A stretch of DNA of 64,000 nt. Origin: Bidens hawaiensis. Taxonomy: Eukaryota > Streptophyta > Magnoliopsida > Asterales > Asteraceae. Positions 53,768-64,000 of this stretch are shown here, piece after piece. The number at the start of each line of letters is the position of its first letter. The stretch's first letter is position 1. The stretch is taken from contig JAIQDT010000191.1 in the NCBI GenBank assembly GCA_021521415.1, positions 1,798,001-1,862,000 on the forward strand, written 5' to 3'. Under the pieces are notes generated by a model. It saw nothing but the letters and a program-made list of their open reading frames with translations. It made no database searches and was not told the DNA's origin. A program made the translations under genes and the position numbers.

Positions 53768-55844
53768 GTATAAGTATTATGAAGAATCATTTGGTTCCTC
53801 AATATATTTCACATCATTGACTCGGTGTGGTCTAACCGTCCGTGCCATTAGATAATCATGATCCATAAACTTTAGGTTTATGATCATATATGTAGTAAGC
53901 TTCTTTAATGCAAGACTATAAATATGAAAGAACATTGTATTATCGTTTCAAACGATCATGTGATTTCACTTTTGTATTTCCACATTTTGTTTTCATATAT
54001 GATCAATCTCTTTGCCACCTGTGGGGGTCGATCTCATTATTAATATGATCACCATTACAGTTTTCATAATTATGTTCCTTGTCATGATATATACGGTGAT
54101 CATTTTTATAGTCACGTTCACCTCAATGAATGGATTAGAACCAAACAAAATTCAAGGTTTCTCATTATTTCCTCGAACATACATGTATGAGCTTTAAACC
54201 TTCATGCTCATATAATAATATTGTTACTTGAAGACCATATTCGAGGTCGGAAAATAATCTTTCCATTAACATAATTGAGAAACAATTACATGATCGACTT
54301 ATGTGAGATTTATTGGTCTTAAATTATACGACCATTTATAAAAGAATAATGAGATTTGCAGAGTATAACACTTCTGGTGTTATATCAAAGTATATCATAT
54401 TATACATCTTAGTGATAACAAATAAATAAAAAAATTTTTTAAAAAAAATAGTTACTCAACTCAGATATGTACAATAATAACAGTATTAATCGAAGATGTA
54501 CAGTGTCCTCGTAATTATATTGCTTAAAGTAGCTCATAAATTTTATTATCATGTAAATGATATAAACATCGGACCCAACAATACATATAACAGTATTATA
54601 AATAAATACAGTAAGATATGTCAAAAACATCCATACACATCTAACGTGATACAACAACTTATAGCTTTACTTGTTAATACAATCATGCCAAGCAATAATA
54701 AACAATATATATTGTGATTACCTCTTTAACGAGCACACATGATAATGTTGAAAATTATTTTTTATTATTCTAGCAAAATAATAAAAGTTTATACATTCAA
54801 TATGATACAAGATAACGATAAATTACTCAATAATATAACTATTTGCATAACGAAAAATAGTTGCTCAACAAAATTATTATTTTATCGCATTAGCAAACCA
54901 TAATCACAAATAGTTCTCTTATATTTCAAAAGTTTTTTACACGACATAATCTATATTGCTAGGTTTGACATTAAAATTCGATAATAATTTTTTAGCTTGA
55001 AATAAAAAAAACTTAAAACCTTTTAAAATAGCAACACGAGATCGGTTTTACCTTTTCTTTTGATTACTATTTAATCAATCCGTTCTAAGTCAAATGTATC
55101 ATCATATAAACAAGTTATATAAAACTATGAAATATTTTTCATTATTTATTTACAAACAAATATAGAAGTTATGTAGTTGTAACGAATATGATTTCTTAAT
55201 AATAGAAATTATATGATGATATAACGGTTTAGTATATTTCCGATCATTAGATGAGATGTTATTCAATGATATATTAAACTTGTCATAACAAATATTATAG
55301 ATTTTTCTAATAATCTAAAAGGGTCTAAATGCATAAGCTTTTTATTTATTATTCATAATTTGAATAAACATCATTATTACATAGAATACACATAGTTAGT
55401 CAACACAATATCAATATTAATTGCCAATACAGTTTTGGGAAAATCAAATTTATTTTTTTAAAATTCTCTCGTTTTTACACCATATAAACCCCCTTGTTTA
55501 AAATTTTTATTATAATTAATAAAAATAGTAGTCTTAATCTAAGAAATCAATTTAATAGTCCAATTGATGGAAATATGAATAGATAAACCAAAATAGTAAA
55601 TACGCACAGCACAAGGTATGCCGATAAAAGGCTATACCACTCGTTGGGATGAATGTTAAAACCCAAAAATCAAATAGTACAGATATATAAAATATATATA
55701 AAACAATAGAGAGCATTGGTTCGTAAATTACCTTCTGTAGAATAGAAGCAACTCAATCCGTTACGAGGTTCTCAATGATTACCGGATTTTATGGGGCTTA
55801 TTATAATGCAATCCAACTCCTGAAAGCAACTCTTGCTGATAACG
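53768..55844 (-). other. Minus Copia 5' interior, unreadable
   Basis: Expected to hold protease and gag. Very A/T-rich, with no domain I can support. Close to the right LTR, the reversed 55815-55844 gives CGTTATCAGCAAGAG, the PBS. Confidence 0.5.
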
Positions 55845-56031
55845 TGTTTTGAAACAAGCCTAATAGCTAAAACAATATGACAATGAGATGTAGGGAGAAA
55901 GAGAGAGATTTCATTAATAGGTGTGTCATACAAGGAGGTACAATGAGATGCATATATAGGATAGGAAAACTTGGGGAGAAAGCTAATCTATATTAGATAT
56001 TGATAACCATAATATTAATATATTTATAACA
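55845..56031 (-). repeat. Minus Copia 5' LTR
   Basis: 187 bp; five differences to 48442-48628. Confidence 0.93.
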
Positions 56032-56036
56032 TATAA

Positions 56037-56132
56037 ATCATTATGGTTAGTATTAAATATCAAATAAAACTTATTTTGTTAAACCGACATATAAACCGAT
56101 CTTTTCTTTTGAACTCTGGCTATAAGCCATCA

Positions 56133-56165
<33 letters not shown>

Positions 56166-57371
56166 TGTACAGTTTTAATAGATTATTTAAGGTTTTAATA
56201 TTCGAAAAGGGCTTTAAGTTAATATGTACATTCAAAAAGAAGTTGTAAACTAAAATACATATTTAAGAAATCTCGTTAATCAGCAAGTACTTTATAAAAG
56301 TTCATATTTTATATCGTATTATTATTTATTATCAATTATTCACAATGTTAATCTTAAAATGAAATCTTTATTGATCATAAGTATATATATAAACATCAAA
56401 TGTATTTTTAGCTTAAAATAATTATTTAAAACAAATCTCTTTATATGCTTTATCCAAAGCCTTATAAATATTTACTTTATGTGATTTTATATAATTAAAA
56501 TAATGTTATTTATGATAAACCGTCGTTAAATAAAAGTAATAAAAATTTATAATAAATCTAAATCATGTTTAATTTCCAAAAGAATTCTCCCGATCATAAA
56601 TCCCGAACCTCTATCTAGTTTAGGATCGTGATTGAATTCATATTTGACTTCCGTAATTATTGTTTTATTAGGATATCTTGTCAGTAATTTCCCTGAGAGC
56701 TTGATCTTTCTTTTGTGTCTTGACGTGTCATTTTCTCTTGCTTATTTACTAAGGTGAGTTTACATATCCCCCTTTTCATCTTTTATATTTTAGGGGTGAC
56801 ATGTATACCCTATTTACATTACTCGTTTTTAATTCCACATCTATTTCAAACACAATTCAATATATGTTTATGTGTGATTATTGCATGTTCTATGATAATG
56901 CTCTATATGCTTAATTGTTTATATTATGTTTGGTGGTTGGTATTTCATCCTCATCTATCATCATCTAGTATGATCATACATTTACCCAAGTACTTTGGTT
57001 TCGTATCAATAAAAACGGGTCCACATCTATTTAGTTATTTGCGTTTTCATAAGAATTGTAATACCCATCATTTACATATGAATTGTGATTTATCTATATA
57101 TAATTATATATATTTATAAAACTAAAACATATGTATCCTCACCAACATTCGTGTTGACAAACTTTATTTTTATACATGTTACAGGTACAAGTAGTTGATA
57201 TTATTCAAGATTGAAGACAATAGTTTGACCTTAGGATATCTATTCAAATAACAAAATTTTGATGTATTTGGTAAGATTATTGAATTTGTGTACTTGTTTA
57301 ATGCTAATGAAATTAAATTTATAATACGTTACGTCCCGGCATGTTCCGCCGTCTTTGGTCGGGGTGTGACA
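56037..57371 (+). repeat. Old Tekay-family LTR, right part
   Basis: Ends GGCATGTTCCGCC.TCTTTGGTCGG and GTGTGACA at 57371, like G-plus. The words CACCAACATTCGTGTTGACAAACTTTATTTTTAT and GGGGTGACATGTATA correspond to 20485 and 20090 in the G-plus LTR. Left part probably before 48437, split by the minus Copia. An ATGT microsatellite is at 56135-56169. Confidence 0.65.
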
Positions 57372-59200
57372 GATTTATTTTAATTCATTTGTGCTATAAT
57401 GATGGTTTGAAACCAATCTCAGCACATCAGATGCTTCTGAATTATAATCAAATTTTGGAGTGAAAAACGTACTACTTATCTATTTATGGTTATGATGAAG
57501 TTCAGTCTTAGGCGTGACAATGTATGTTGCAGCCATAATACGAACTGAGCCTCAAGTTGACAATTTAATATTCGTTATGGCATGTGATGTTCGGTTTACT
57601 TTTTAGCCTTTTGACTCAGAATGTGGTCTTGTTTGTGATTCCACCTTTACAAATGGATTTTAAGGTTATGATGATGTTCGGTTTTTGTTTTTTTTATATT
57701 GCATGCTAGAAATAATAATGCAAGAATCATCTTTTCTGACTTTTTACGTCTTTTTAGCATCGACTTTGCATTTGTGTGTATAAACATTGTTGCTGTCAAG
57801 TTGTGAGCTTAGCAAATATGTCTTCCATGAAAGAGGCCATTATTATAACTATAATATACTAAAATACTAACGTTGGGCACTTTAGATGCTTATAATCTTT
57901 TTGATTGCTACACAATTAGTGTAGGTTTGTTTCCTTTTCTGTGTATTATGCTTTGCACAATTAGTATAATGTTTCTTTACTTATGATTTGGTAGTGTGTC
58001 AATTAGTTGAGTGCTACTTAGAAACATTGCATAAGTAATGTGAAACAATCAACATCGAAATCTTTGAATCACTTTCATTGTTGTGGTTTCACAACCCCCG
58101 CAACGTGAGGAGTCTAGATACTAGTTATATATTATTTGTACCATTTTCCTATAGTCACTCGGTTCTTATTTGTTTGCACACCCACCAAGACTTCCATGCG
58201 AGGAGTTTGGTAATTACACGTGCACTTATAGTTACCTGTTTTGTCGAATGGTCCGCATAACTTGTCCTGTTGTGTGGGGCTAAAACCATACATACTTCTT
58301 TATGAAAATCACTTTTTTTTAAAATAAAAAAAATGAAATAGAGGCGAAACAAAATTTAACAACCATTGTAAAATAAAGAAAACCCTTGGAGTCAAATATC
58401 AAGATGAAAAATGTAGCATCAAAGTTAACAATAACCACGATATAAATGAATAACGAAATTTTAGAATCAAAGAATATCAAGAGAAAACGTTGAAAGATAA
58501 AATACATTAACGGGATATTAAAGTCAAACGGAAACCCTTGCTACTAAGGATAACATAGAGAACGAAAGTAGCTATCGTAAGAGTTAAGTTAACTAACATG
58601 ATACATTGGGGTTATGAAAGACTAAAATTCGTGAACACACGTGATAACCATAAGGAGTTGTCAAAAATCAATGAAATAGTTACGCAAAGTCGTTAACAAT
58701 GTTATTCTCGGGGAAGTTTAATTGTTACGCAGAGAGATAATTGGTAAATCACAAATGTAATAACAAATCATTGAAATAAAATAAGTACATAGGGCTCCTA
58801 TTTGATAGTATGTCTTAGCTAAGTACACAACCCTGGTTCAAAGTAATCAGTCATAGGCAGCCTAGATTACAGTTCCTAATACATAGCCATGCACATGGTC
58901 CCGGTTTCCACTAATGATAACGTTTGAGATCATCGGTCATAGGCCGTTAGATTGAGTTAATCATGAATAAACATATATAATTCTAAAGATAGTATAAGCA
59001 ATGTGTGTCGTGCTTCATGAGGAGAGTAAATGAAGATAGATATATCAAATTCAAACATGATTTCATTAATGATATTGAAAATTCGATAGTACATTCAAAC
59101 ATGATTTAAACGGTAAAAAAATATTAAATGTAATAAAAGTGTCTTCTGCGGTGCTTGTCTTCTCAAACTAGGTAGGTTTGGGGCATAAGGACTAGTGTGA
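57372..59200. other. Unassigned G-minus interior, right
   Basis: 57393-57540 repeats 47436-47532. The remainder is A/T-rich without ORFs or motifs I recognise. The pol genes of G-minus should be here or to the left but are absent. Confidence 0.5.
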
Positions 59201-60476
59201 GGTGGGGCCATTATTTCTAAGTTGAATTCATTGGCGTTGATGTACACGCATCCTTGCATACCCTAGTTAGCTTGATTTACTTGAGTTTATTGTCTTCGTT
59301 TAGTGGGGGTTGAATAGTTTGGATGGGTTGGGCTCGCATTGGTTGGGCTTCATTAGCTTGGGCTTGCGGTTGGAAGGTTCGAGCTTGATATATTTGAAGT
59401 TAGTTGGTTTGGTGTGGGTAGGTTTGGATTTGATAAACGAGTTTTGGACATGTGTTGCGAAGATAGTTTGGGCTACAACAATGACAGCAGGCTCGCATGG
59501 TTGGGGGTGCGGGAGCATAAGGTAGGGCATATGATTGGTGATATGGTAGAACAATGGGTTTTGGGAGAGAGGAGTTGTGTTGAGTTTGCATAGGTTCCCG
59601 GCAAGAGTTGATGAAGTGCTGAAAAGGTCACAATTGATTTTCGACATTTTGCGGTAGTAGGGTGGTGATATTTACACGTGTCACACAAAGTATATATTCC
59701 TGTGTAGGGCTTTTTGTTGGGCTGGCCTTGGATATATTGGGTTGGTGAATGGTTAGGGGTTACTTTTACGCGTTCACATCCCAACCTTAACGTGGTTTTT
59801 GGTGAGGGTACCAGCAAGAGTTATAGCATCATGGAGGATCTTTGGGTCACGACTCAAGACGGAGTCTTGAATTTGCGTATGGGAGCCGGATATATACTTA
59901 TCAATGGCATGCTCGAGAGGAGTGACCATATGCGCGATGAGAAGGCTTAGTTCGTGGAAGCGGTCATTATAAGTCACATTTTCACCACCTTCGTGCTTCA
60001 AATTCTAAAATTCTTCTTCCAACTTCTAGAACTCATATTTTGGGCAAAACTTCTTGAGCATGAGCTTCTTAAGGTTTTCCCATGGAAAATCCATGATGAC
60101 TTCCACCCCTAGAGAGTGTTTTTCACTATTCCACCAAGTAAGAGCGCCCAATTTAAAGACCCTCGAGGCGTAAGTGCTTTTCTTATCTTCTGGGAATCCA
60201 CAATGAAGGAAGACACTCTCCATACGTTCGAACCATTGGAGGAGAGTGGTAGAACCCTCGGCTCCAACGTATTTGGACAGGTTTGTGTTGGTGAATTGCT
60301 TGAAAAGAAGAACGAGCAAGTGGGTTGGTAGTTGCGGGTGTGGTGGTGGCATTCATGGTTTGAAGTTGGATGATGAGGGTTGGAAGAGCTTCCACGATTC
60401 CTTTGGTGATGCGAGATGACATATTTCGGCCTGAGTTACTAGTTCGATGGCGACGATTGATAAGGCGAGAAGACAT
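59200..60476 (-). pseudogene. gag: G-minus gag
   Basis: Minus strand, same family as G-plus gag. 60476-60183: MSSRITKGIVEALPTLIIQL; shift; 60352-60026: LLFKQFTNTNLSKYVGAEGS, LLQWFERMESVF, LTWWNSEKH, LMLKKFCPKYEF; shift; 60001-59774: NVTYNDRFHELSLLIAHMVT, HAIDKYISGS, DAITLAGTL; shift; Cys/His CDTCKYHHPTTAKC near 59665. Then a proline/asparagine-rich stretch to 59230 with INANEFN (gag-PR linker). At least three shifts. Nothing of protease follows. Confidence 0.82.
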
Positions 60477-61470
60477 ACTGCGGGATCAAAATGCAAAAAC
60501 TTTTATGAGTTTCGGGTAATAAATGTAAATGTATATGTTCTGTGTAACGAAAAAATTGGCATATGAAAAAGAGAAAAATTAAATAAAATACAATATTAAC
60601 TGAACTTGAGGTTGAGGATTTTAATTATTCGTAATATAGACTTTAAATGAAAATAAAATTTAATAACATGGTACAAAAGAGATTTAGGAGTTCATTGTTA
60701 AAAACAACATTGATAAAAACAATAATCAAAACTTAGTTGTTGATTTATCCGTGTACGCCATGGCTTTATTTCAACAAAATGATCGGAACTAGATTAAAAT
60801 TGAAATATGAGGCGTTGATGTGAACGGTTGGATTATCCATGAACAACCATGGATTTTCCTATCCGTTCATTAATTAAACTAAAACAACATAGAGAAAAAC
60901 CGAGTTTAGCCACGTATCACCGTGAATTTGGTTATAATTACGGAATGTGATCATCACATGACCATGTTTGATACAATGAGGTTAGTAGATTCGTAGACGT
61001 TTGGTGTGATATGCTATGGCCTAATAGGTTTCACATCCTCGTCGAACCCTCCAGGAAAGCAATCGGGTCTCGCGGTTGATTGAGATTTATTTATACGCAT
61101 TGCATTTCCTTAGGCTCACAAGCCTTGGTGTCAATGCTCTGGGGAACAAGTGTTCCCCTTTCCAGTTACTACATATCCGTCACACGAATCACCTCAAGGA
61201 GAGGGGAGTCAAAATTTATAATTGTGGGAATTCTTAAGGAATTTTCCAATTTAAAATAATATCTAGGGTTTTGGAAATGATTTTGAGATTGAGGAATAGC
61301 CTTGGAGTTGCATGTGCCATTTGTGTACAATAATATGAATAAGAATGTTTAAATATAATTAAGCTATGAACAAATAATTTAAACAAATAGGGTGCACGTC
61401 TAGGAACACGTATAGGACCCTAAGCATGCTACTAGGTCGTTACGTCTAACCACCTATCTAATAGCCTTCA
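60477..61470 (-). other. G-minus leader
   Basis: Non-coding on both strands. The end next to the PBS (CGTTACGTCTAACCACCTAT at 61438-61457) is the reverse of the G-plus leader start. Confidence 0.65.
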
Positions 61471-61482
61471 GCTCTTATATCA
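61471..61482 (-). promoter_or_regulatory. G-minus primer binding site (degenerate)
   Basis: Minus strand TGATATAAGAGC compared with TGGTATCAGAGC: two substitutions. Confidence 0.6.
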
Positions 61483-61485
61483 ATC

Positions 61486-61771
61486 TGTCACACTCCAACC
61501 TAACGGAGAAACATGCCGGGGTGCAACAATATTTGTATCATACCTCAAAGACACTAAACAATAATATGTGTCAACATCTAACTTATTTATTCATATCAAT
61601 CGTACACAAAGAGTTTAAAAGAAGAAAATACAACATATAATCTTTTATCCTTATAAATTATCCTAGAGTCTGATCTAAATTCTTCACTTTAACACACTTC
61701 ATATAACAACATGCATTATGAATAAAAATAATTTGTTAAAAACACATGTTGAGCGAGTAAACACGGTTTAT

Positions 61772-61811
<40 letters not shown>

Positions 61812-62669
61812 CAATTCATTGTGTTATTGAATAACATAAATTAACATAAACAAACATATGCGTTTTTTCAACATGCCACTAAATTACAGACATGTTTACT
61901 CAGACCAATTCGCAACCAACAAGTGTGTCTTTTTGAACATGTCACTAGATCCAGACATGTCTACTCGGACAGCGTATGATCATATTATGAGAATGAGGGT
62001 GAGATATCAACCAATCATAAAAGCAGTAAACACATAAATCATATAGCAATCAACAATTAATCGAGAAACATCACAACCACGCAATTTATGGAATTATGTT
62101 TGAGTGAAATAATATAATAATAGCAGTTTCTAGTACGCATAATGCCCCCAAAAACAAAAATAGAAAAAAGAGGGGATGTGATTACACACCTTAATATAGA
62201 TAAAGATAAGTTAGCTAGTTTCACGAGGAGTCTCGACGATAAGCACTAGATTTAAGGTTATAATGATAAAATAATAATCTAAATACGTAAACGAACAACC
62301 GAATAACATGATGGGTTCATAACGGATTTGCGACCGATAAAGCATTGAATAATAATTTATATCGATTTTATATAAGTGTAATAAGAACGAAGTCAATTTA
62401 AATGTTATTATAAGTTACGCATTGGTTTTTAGACAACAAAAATGCTAATATAATACTACAAAATTATATAAACGTATATTATATATTTAAACAAAAACAA
62501 TATATTTTGATTTAACTGCAAATACGTCCCTGGAGTTTAGGTTGGCGCTCAAAATCTGTAAAACCATAATTAAATGTTAGAATTGTTCATAAACGGGTCG
62601 TGTAATGACATAAAGATAAAATAAATAAACAGGCTGGGTTTCGGGGTCGGAAAATTGATGATTGTTACA
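61486..62669 (-). repeat. G-minus 5' LTR (1,184 bp)
   Basis: Plus strand TGTCACACTCC...GATTGTTACA. Includes an (ATA)n tract at 61772-61806. Matches 17832-18174 plus 45399-46105. Confidence 0.85.
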
Positions 62670-62931
62670 CACATTACGTGAAAAATCCGTGTCGTTCATG
62701 GACATTGGAAAAAATGAGAGATGTTATGTATACGTGTATCATATTGCATAACATGATTATAGAAGACAATAGAAGTGCAACATGTCAACAATATATACCG
62801 AGGAATGTCCAACAACTATGGAGGAGAGGGTGCAAAATGCGTATCAAATGCGTTCAAGTGGGATACATAATTCTCTTATGGCGGATTTAGTCCAACATGC
62901 TTGGTCGGTTCGGCCAATTCGTGGCGAATGA
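62670..62931 (+). pseudogene. PIF/Harbinger transposase, 3' part
   Basis: Continues the reading interrupted at 17831: YVKNPCRSWTLEKMRDVMY and TCIILHNMIIEDNRSA are the usual C-terminal HARBI1/ALP1-like words, in the correct phase after removal of the insertion plus one duplication copy. A 1-nt shift near 62815 moves to QNAYQMRSSGIHNSLMADLV and HAW, ending in TGA 62929-62931. An acidic stretch (DEESKDDEEDEESEDELDRD) follows in the same frame to TGA ~63019 and may have belonged to it. Confidence 0.85.
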
Positions 62932-63019
62932 GACGAGGAAAGCAAGGATGACGAAGAAGACGAGGAAAGTGAAGACGAGCTTGACCGAGACGATGACAGT
63001 AAATATGACAAAGACAAGT

Positions 63020-63660
63020 GATTTCTAGTCGTTTTTATTTTAATGTAAAATTTATTTATTTTATTAATAAAATGTTATTTGCATTATTTAAATAAACAAT
63101 AATAATGATGTAATGATTGGAAAGGGCTCCATTCACTACACATATGGTGATGTGGCGTCACATGATGCAGAACGCCCCCATAGGGACTTCATCCACTACA
63201 CATTGTCTAACCCTTTTAGATTTTGACTTATCACAAGGCTAAAATAAAGGGTTCTCATAAGTTGTGATCTTGTAACTTATTAACTTATGGGTTTGCTAAT
63301 ACCCATTACAATTTCTAGTCATTTTTTTATAATTTCCAGTCCTTTTTTTATTTTAATGTAAATAAAATGTATTTACTTTATTTAATAAAATGTTATCTGC
63401 ATTAATTTAAATAAAAAATGAAATTAATAATAATGAAGTAATGATTGGAATGGGCTCCATCCACTATTCCTATTTTTGTCATAAAGCCCCTATGGTGACG
63501 TGGTGTTACATGACGCATAACGCCCACATAAGGGCTCCATCCACTACACAGGCTCTACACCATTTAGATTTTGACTTGTCACAAGGCTAAATAAGAGGTT
63601 TTTATAAGTTGTAATCTTGTAACTTATTTAACTTATGGGTTTGTTAATACCCATTACACC
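63020..63660. repeat. Tandem duplication of a ~320-bp segment after the transposase
   Basis: 63030-63310 and 63340-63655 share TAATGTAAA, AATAAAATGTTAT.TGCATTA, GTAATGATTGGAA, GGGCTCCAT, CACTACACA, TTAGATTTTGACTT.TCACAAGGC and TAATACCCATTACA in order. Probably the 3' non-coding end of the PIF element duplicated. Confidence 0.8.
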
Positions 63661-63682
63661 CCCTCAAACCTTTAAAACTTAG

Positions 63683-64000
63683 AGGGTGTTTGGGATTCAT
63701 TATTTTTATCAACTTATAACTTATAAACTTTTTGAAAAGTTAATAAGGTGTATAAGGTGTTTGGCAAACCATACGGCCTTTTGAATTTTAACTTATGGTG
63801 AAGGCAAAATAAATGGGTTTTGAAAAGTTAGGAATCTCTAACTTATTAACTTAATGGATTTGAATTACCTATTACACCCTTTAACCCTCAAAACTCATTA
63901 CACTCTTTTTAAAAAAGAGTGTCTATTTTGGTCATTTTGGTTTTCCCCACCACATAAGGTAATCCAAACATTTTTTTGAAAACTTCTTTCCAAAAATTCA
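63683..64000. mobile_element. Possible MITE, right end uncertain
   Basis: Starts GGGTGTTTGGGATTCATTA. Reversed 63955-63973 gives ATGTTTGGATTACCTTATG, an imperfect inverted partner. A/T-rich and no ORF. The window ends before the flank can be checked. Confidence 0.4.

Larger units (their letters stand above)
48442..56031 (-). mobile_element. Decayed minus-strand Copia element
   Basis: Perfect 5-bp duplication TATAA (48437-48441 and 56032-56036). Two 187-bp LTRs with 5 differences by eye. In minus orientation the purine tract is AACCAAGGGGGAG and the PBS-like CGTTATCAGCAAGAG. About 5.35 kb without the nested solo LTR. Pol is decayed but IN precedes RT, so Copia. Confidence 0.88.
17832..62669 (-). 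mobile_element. Minus-strand Gypsy element G-minus, host of all insertions between
   Basis: Its left (3') LTR is 17832-18174 plus 45399-46105; its right (5') LTR is 61486-62669. Ends are TGTAACA...TGTGACA in minus orientation. The target is inside the PIF transposase, and flanks GGCAT (17827-17831) and CACAT (62670-62674) are a probable duplication with two changes. A degenerate PBS and gag are present, but pol is not recognisable. The leader and gag match G-plus, although the LTR start sequences differ. Confidence 0.8.

Noticed and set aside
53867..54720. Small ORFs in the A/T-rich minus Copia interior
   Set aside because: Hydrophobic Ile/Tyr-rich translations of A/T-rich DNA without conserved words.
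59310..59525. Plus-strand ORFs in 59310-60331
   Set aside because: They run opposite to the recognisable gag of G-minus and have no motifs of their own.

Overview
This is a plant nuclear window made almost entirely of nested transposable elements; I found no convincing host gene, tRNA, rRNA or CRISPR array. The two Sirevirus-type Copia elements, each carrying a long extra ORF (ORF3) in the 'env' position after pol, together with an Athila element and several Tekay/Del-type chromoviruses, point to a eudicot with a large repeat-rich genome. The ORF3 type resembles proteins I recall from Asteraceae genomes (sunflower, lettuce, Tanacetum, Artemisia); that assignment is from memory.

Left stack (1-16612). 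Sirevirus-1 (E1, 1-~11046, 5' end outside the window) has a gag with two CCHC knuckles, pol (PR-IN-RT-RH, broken by two 1-nt shifts), a 2-kb spacer, an intact 983-aa ORF3 and a 3' LTR. It sits in an Athila-type Gypsy element (integrase, non-coding region, 3' LTR 14415-16186), which itself sits in a remnant of a Tekay-family LTR (16187-16612).

Right stack (16613-64000). The base is a PIF/Harbinger transposase pseudogene. Its 5' part is at 16751-17831 and its 3' part at 62670-62931. Between them is one minus-strand Gypsy element (G-minus, 17832-62669), itself host to other elements. In its left LTR, with the 5-bp duplication AATAT, lies a plus-strand chromovirus (G-plus, 18175-45393; gag, PR, RT, RH, IN and a chromodomain-like tail). 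The 3' LTR of G-plus holds a decapitated second chromovirus (26484-29397) and a complete but decayed Sirevirus-2 (E2, 29637-44187, duplication CTTAA). The interior of G-minus holds a decayed minus-strand Copia (48442-56031, duplication TATAA), which contains a solo Gypsy LTR (49616-51850, duplication ATTAA).

Most unusual signals: (1) E1 and E2 each carry their own short palindromic word (a 20-bp perfect palindrome AACTTCGCCTAGGCGAAGTT in E1; AACGAATC/GATTCGTT in E2) repeated both in the LTR upstream of the TATA box and in the stretch before ORF3. (2) The E2 word, as an identical 20-mer, also occurs in the LTR of the unrelated chromovirus at 27879-27898. (3) A several-hundred-bp non-coding block is shared between the Athila element and E2, across the Gypsy/Copia divide. 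(4) ORF3 is conserved between E1 and E2 but looks like a coiled-coil, nuclear-type protein rather than an envelope. All similarities were judged by eye, without alignment software.
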